Of a stretch of DNA of 19,250 nucleotides, positions 16,332 to 19,250 are shown in pieces. Within the stretch, counting starts at the first letter, position 1. Each line of letters begins with the position of its first letter. A program made the position numbers and the translations under genes. The stretch is from Gammaproteobacteria bacterium. Lineage in GTDB: Bacteria > Pseudomonadota > Gammaproteobacteria > SZUA-152. The notes beneath the pieces are model-generated. The model was not told the origin of the DNA. It did no database searches and worked only from the letters and a program-made list of their open reading frames with translations. The stretch spans positions 1 through 19,250 of the forward strand of contig JANTGX010000016.1 of the NCBI GenBank assembly GCA_024762755.1, given 5' to 3'.

Positions 16332-17483
16332 ATGGCCATCTACCTCGACCACAATGCAACGACACCCCTCGATGCGCGGGTCCTGGAGGCCATGCTGCCC
16401 TATTTGAGCAGCGAGTTCGGCAATCCCTCCAGTGGCCATGCCTACGGCCGCGCTGCCCGCGCCGCGCTGGATACGGCGCGCGAGCAGGTGGCGGCGTTGG
16501 TGGCGGCCCATCCCTCGCAGGTGATATTTACTGGCGGTGGCAGTGAGGCCAACAATCTGGCGATCAAGGGGGTCGTGGCGCATAAGCCGCCGGCCACCTT
16601 GGCCATCAGTGCGGTGGAGCACGCCTCGGTGCGGGCACCGGCGCTGGGGCTGGCGCGCCGGGGCTGGGATCTTCAACGGCTGCCGGTGGATGAGCAGGGA
16701 CGCCTCGACCAGGACGATCTGCAGCGGGTGCTGGACCTTCGCCCGCAGCTGTTGGCCATGATGATGGCCAACAACGAGACCGGGGTGGTGTACGACATCG
16801 CCGCGGTGGCCGCGGCGGCCCGCCAGTCCGGCGCCCTGGTGCACTGCGATGCCGTGCAGGCGGCGGGCAAGCTGGCGATCGACTTTGCCGACAGTGGCGC
16901 GCACCTGATGACGCTGTCGGCGCACAAACTCTACGGACCCAAGGGCGTCGGTGCACTGGTGGTGGACAAGGGCCTCGATCTGGCGCCCCTCGTCGAGGGT
17001 GGCGCGCAGGAGCGGGGCTACCGCGCCGGCACAGAGAACGTCGCGGGTATCGTCGGCTTCGGTCGTGCCGCGGCGTTGGCCATGGACGAACTCGAGGCCC
17101 GACAGGCGCACATGCTGCGACTGCACGGGCATCTGGAGGCCCGCCTGCGAGCGGAACTCCCCGGACTGGTGATCTTCGCCGCCGAGGCGCCCCGTTTGGC
17201 CAATACGACCTTCTTTGCGGTTCCCGGCATCGATGGCGAGACCCTCATCGTCAATCTCGACCAGGATGGTCTGGCGCTGGCCAGTGGCTCCGCCTGCCAT
17301 ACCGGCGAGGTCGAGCCCAGCCACGTGCTGCTGGCCATGGGCGTGAGCGAGGAGCTGGCCCGCGGCGCGGTACGTGTGAGCCTGGGCAAAGAGACCACGC
17401 AGGCCGAGGTGGATACCTTCGTCGATCGTCTCAAGGCCCGGTTGGGCCAGTTACAGGCCTTCGCCGCTCTGGCCTTCGCTTGA
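16332..17483 (+). CDS. NifS/IscS-like cysteine desulfurase (second paralogue)
   Basis: This PLP-dependent enzyme converts cysteine to alanine and a protein-bound persulfide. The 383-aa product starts MAIYLDHNATTPLD. The PLP-pocket H97 lies in VEHASV, D173 and Q176 in HCDAVQ, the Schiff-base lysine is K199 in SAHKLYGPKG, and the persulfide-carrying C322 lies in SGSACHTGEVEPSHVL, so the active site looks complete. It is clearly distinct from the adjacent IscS: HTGEVEPSHV replaces TSASLEPSYV, and the IscU-interacting C-terminal tail of IscS is replaced by an Ala/Leu/Phe-rich end. It sits between iscR and iscS, 29 bp from iscR and 64 bp before iscS. It may serve a different sulfur acceptor such as tRNA thiolation or another scaffold. 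Close to NifS in type, but no nif genes are present here. Confidence 0.95.
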   Translation: MAIYLDHNATTPLDARVLEAMLPYLSSEFGNPSSGHAYGRAARAALDTAREQVAALVAAHPSQVIFTGGGSEANNLAIKGVVAHKPPATLAISAVEHASVRAPALGLARRGWDLQRLPVDEQGRLDQDDLQRVLDLRPQLLAMMMANNETGVVYDIAAVAAAARQSGALVHCDAVQAAGKLAIDFADSGAHLMTLSAHKLYGPKGVGALVVDKGLDLAPLVEGGAQERGYRAGTENVAGIVGFGRAAALAMDELEARQAHMLRLHGHLEARLRAELPGLVIFAAEAPRLANTTFFAVPGIDGETLIVNLDQDGLALASGSACHTGEVEPSHVLLAMGVSEELARGAVRVSLGKETTQAEVDTFVDRLKARLGQLQAFAALAFA

Positions 17484-17547
17484 GCGGGGCGGACAGATTC
17501 AACCCATAGCGACAATCAATACTTGCAGGAAAAGGGCAGACGACATC

Positions 17548-18774
17548 ATGAGTAGCAGACGAGAACGACCGATCTACATGGACTATGCGGCGACCACGCC
17601 CATGGACCCGCGCGTGGCCGAGAAACTGGGCCAGTATCTGACCCTCGATGGCGAGTTCGGCAATCCCGCCTCGCGCTCCCATGTCTACGGCTGGAAGGCC
17701 GAGGAGGCGGTGGAGAACGCCCGCGCCCAGGTGGCGCAGCTGATCAATGCCAACCCCAAGGAAATCGTCTGGACCTCCGGCGCCACCGAATCCGACAATC
17801 TGGCGATCAAGGGCGTGGCCCACTTTCATGCCAAGAAGGGCAAGCACATCGTCACCAGCAAGACCGAGCACAAGGCCGTGCTGGACAGCTGCCGCCAGTT
17901 GGAGCGAGAGGGCTTCGAGGTCACCTACCTCGACCCCGAGCCCAACGGTCTCATCGACTTGGGCACGCTCGAGGCGGCCCTGCGCGACGACACCATTCTG
18001 GTCTCCATCATGCACGTCAACAACGAGCTGGGCGTGATCCAGGATATCGCGGCGATCGGTGAGATGACCCGTGCACGCAAGATCCTGTTCCACGTCGATG
18101 CCGCCCAGTCGGCCGGCAAGGTCCCCATCGACATGGAGAACCTGAAGGTCGACCTGATGTCTTTCTCCGGGCACAAGATCTACGGGCCGAAGGGCATCGG
18201 CGCCCTGTACGTGCGGCGCAAGCCCCGCGTCCGTCTGGAGGCGCAGATGCATGGTGGCGGACACGAGCGAGGTATGCGCTCCGGCACCCTGGCCACACAC
18301 CAGATCGCCGCCATGGGCGAGGCCTTCCGCATCGCCGGTGAGGAGATGGAGGCCGACAACGCTCGCCTCACCGCCCTGCGGGACCGTCTCTACGAGGGCC
18401 TGAAGGACATGGAGGAGGTCTATGTCAACGGTGATCTCGAGCACAGCGTGCCGAACATCCTCAACATCAGCTTCAATTATGTCGAGGGTGAGTCGCTGAT
18501 CATGGCCCTGAAGGACCTGGCGGTCTCCTCCGGTTCTGCCTGCACCTCGGCCAGCCTGGAGCCGTCCTATGTGCTGCGCGCCCTCGGCCGCAGCGACGAA
18601 CTGGCGCACAGCTCCATCCGCTTCAGCATCGGCCGCTTCACCACCGAGGAAGAGGTCGAGGAGACCATCGATTATGTGCGCGCCGCCATCGGCCGGCTGC
18701 GCGAGCTGTCCCCGCTGTGGGACATGTATAAGGAAGGCATCGACCTTTCCGAGGTAAAATGGGCGGCGCATTGA
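17548..18774 (+). CDS. iscS: Cysteine desulfurase IscS
   Basis: IscS supplies persulfide sulfur to IscU and to tRNA-thiolation partners. The 408-aa product is close to the 404 aa of E. coli. The PLP pocket has H108 (TEHKAV), D184 and Q187 (HVDAAQ) and the lysine K210 in SGHKIYGPKG. The mobile-loop cysteine is C332 in SSGSACTSASLEPSYVL. The C-terminus SPLWDMYKEGIDLSEVKWAAH-like end (388-408) matches the IscU-docking tail of housekeeping IscS. The ATG at 17548 begins MSSRRERPIYMDYAATTPMD. iscU follows after 45 bp. It is the second desulfurase gene in the operon. Confidence 0.98.
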   Translation: MSSRRERPIYMDYAATTPMDPRVAEKLGQYLTLDGEFGNPASRSHVYGWKAEEAVENARAQVAQLINANPKEIVWTSGATESDNLAIKGVAHFHAKKGKHIVTSKTEHKAVLDSCRQLEREGFEVTYLDPEPNGLIDLGTLEAALRDDTILVSIMHVNNELGVIQDIAAIGEMTRARKILFHVDAAQSAGKVPIDMENLKVDLMSFSGHKIYGPKGIGALYVRRKPRVRLEAQMHGGGHERGMRSGTLATHQIAAMGEAFRIAGEEMEADNARLTALRDRLYEGLKDMEEVYVNGDLEHSVPNILNISFNYVEGESLIMALKDLAVSSGSACTSASLEPSYVLRALGRSDELAHSSIRFSIGRFTTEEEVEETIDYVRAAIGRLRELSPLWDMYKEGIDLSEVKWAAH

Positions 18775-18819
18775 GCGACGCATCCGCGCAAACTGCATTA
18801 CAGATAGAGGTACGACATC

Positions 18820-19215
18820 ATGGCTTACAGTGACAAAGTCTTGGAACATTACGAAAACCCGCGCAACGTCGGTAGTATGGACGCCGAAGACACGGACGTC
18901 GGCACCGGCATGGTGGGCGCGCCCGCCTGCGGCGACGTCATGCGTCTGCAGATCAAGGTCAACAAAGAGGGTGTCATCGAGGACGCCCGGTTCAAGACCT
19001 ATGGCTGCGGTTCCGCCATCGCCTCGAGCTCGTTGCTCACCGAATGGGTCAAGGGTAAGACCCTGGACGAGGCCGGTCAGATCAAGAACACCGAGCTGGC
19101 CGAAGAACTGGCCCTGCCGCCGGTGAAGATCCATTGCTCGGTGCTGGCCGAGGACGCCATCAAGGCGGCCATCGAGGATTTCCGCAACAAGCAGAAAGAG
19201 ACGGCAGGCGAATAA
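18820..19215 (+). CDS. iscU: Fe-S cluster assembly scaffold IscU
   Basis: IscU is the scaffold on which [2Fe-2S] clusters are built with sulfur from IscS, then handed on by HscA/HscB. The 131-aa product has the cluster residues C37, D39, C63, H105 and C106 and the LPPVK motif (99-103) recognised by the HscA chaperone. The Asp two after C37 (ACGD) is conserved. The ATG at 18820 is preceded by AGAGG, and the ten bases CGACATCATG around the start are identical to those around the iscS start. The next gene begins 28 bp after the stop, so the operon continues. Confidence 0.98.
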   Translation: MAYSDKVLEHYENPRNVGSMDAEDTDVGTGMVGAPACGDVMRLQIKVNKEGVIEDARFKTYGCGSAIASSSLLTEWVKGKTLDEAGQIKNTELAEELALPPVKIHCSVLAEDAIKAAIEDFRNKQKETAGE

Positions 19216-19243
19216 CGCCGCCGAGACACAGAGGATTGTAACA

Positions 19244-19250
19244 ATGGCAG
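19244..19250 (+). CDS. Start of the next isc-operon gene (probably iscA), truncated by window end
   Basis: ATGGCA follows a GAGG at suitable spacing, 28 bp after the iscU stop. Only Met-Ala are visible. In isc operons of this type the gene after iscU is iscA, an A-type cluster carrier, and that identity rests on position alone. Confidence 0.5.

Noticed and set aside
17431..19134. 567-codon minus-strand frame opposite iscS and iscU
   Set aside because: Antisense to two certain genes; His/Asp/Val-rich shadow translation.

Overview
The window is about 19 kb of a high-GC bacterial chromosome (roughly mid-60s percent GC by eye), very probably from a gammaproteobacterium. The order suhB - trmJ - cysE - iscR - iscS - iscU is typical of that class, IscR, IscS and IscU are of the gammaproteobacterial type, and a pilU-type ATPase and mutS sit nearby. 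A member of the Chromatiales or another sulfur-oxidising lineage would fit, but the sequence alone does not prove it. I saw no rRNA, tRNA, CRISPR array or intact insertion sequence.

Layout. (1) Positions 1-5527, minus strand: an accessory cassette of three genes of unknown role, in transcription order a 448-aa protein with Ser/Gly-rich, coiled and Cys-rich parts; a 789-aa multidomain Cys/Pro-rich protein; and a protein of at least 523 aa that runs off the left edge. The third carries an HExxH metallopeptidase motif (Asp-zincin-like) followed by at least four propeller-like repeats, and its DNA is visibly more AT-rich than the rest. (2) 5914-7869, plus strand: a Kef-type CPA2 cation:proton antiporter. 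Its stop codon overlaps a 160-bp near-perfect palindromic element (7868-8027) that looks like a MITE or fold-back element. (3) 8068-12681, minus strand: mutS, a two-domain rhodanese sulfurtransferase and pilU. The rhodanese gene and pilU are 11 bp apart, and a strong hairpin separates them from mutS. (4) 12802-13920, minus strand: a 76-aa small gene and suhB. (5) 14040-19250, plus strand, divergent from suhB: trmJ, cysE, iscR, a second NifS-like cysteine desulfurase, iscS, iscU and the first two codons of the next gene (by position, iscA).

Functionally the right half is a sulfur-mobilisation and Fe-S assembly block. CysE supplies O-acetylserine for cysteine synthesis, two cysteine desulfurases extract sulfur from cysteine, IscU is the scaffold, and IscR senses cluster status and probably represses its own promoter, which overlaps the end of cysE. 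The middle is housekeeping: DNA repair, pilus retraction, sulfur transfer and ion homeostasis. The left cassette is the best candidate for an undescribed system: I recognise no characterised family for two of its three proteins, and the third combines a putative protease with a propeller-like region.
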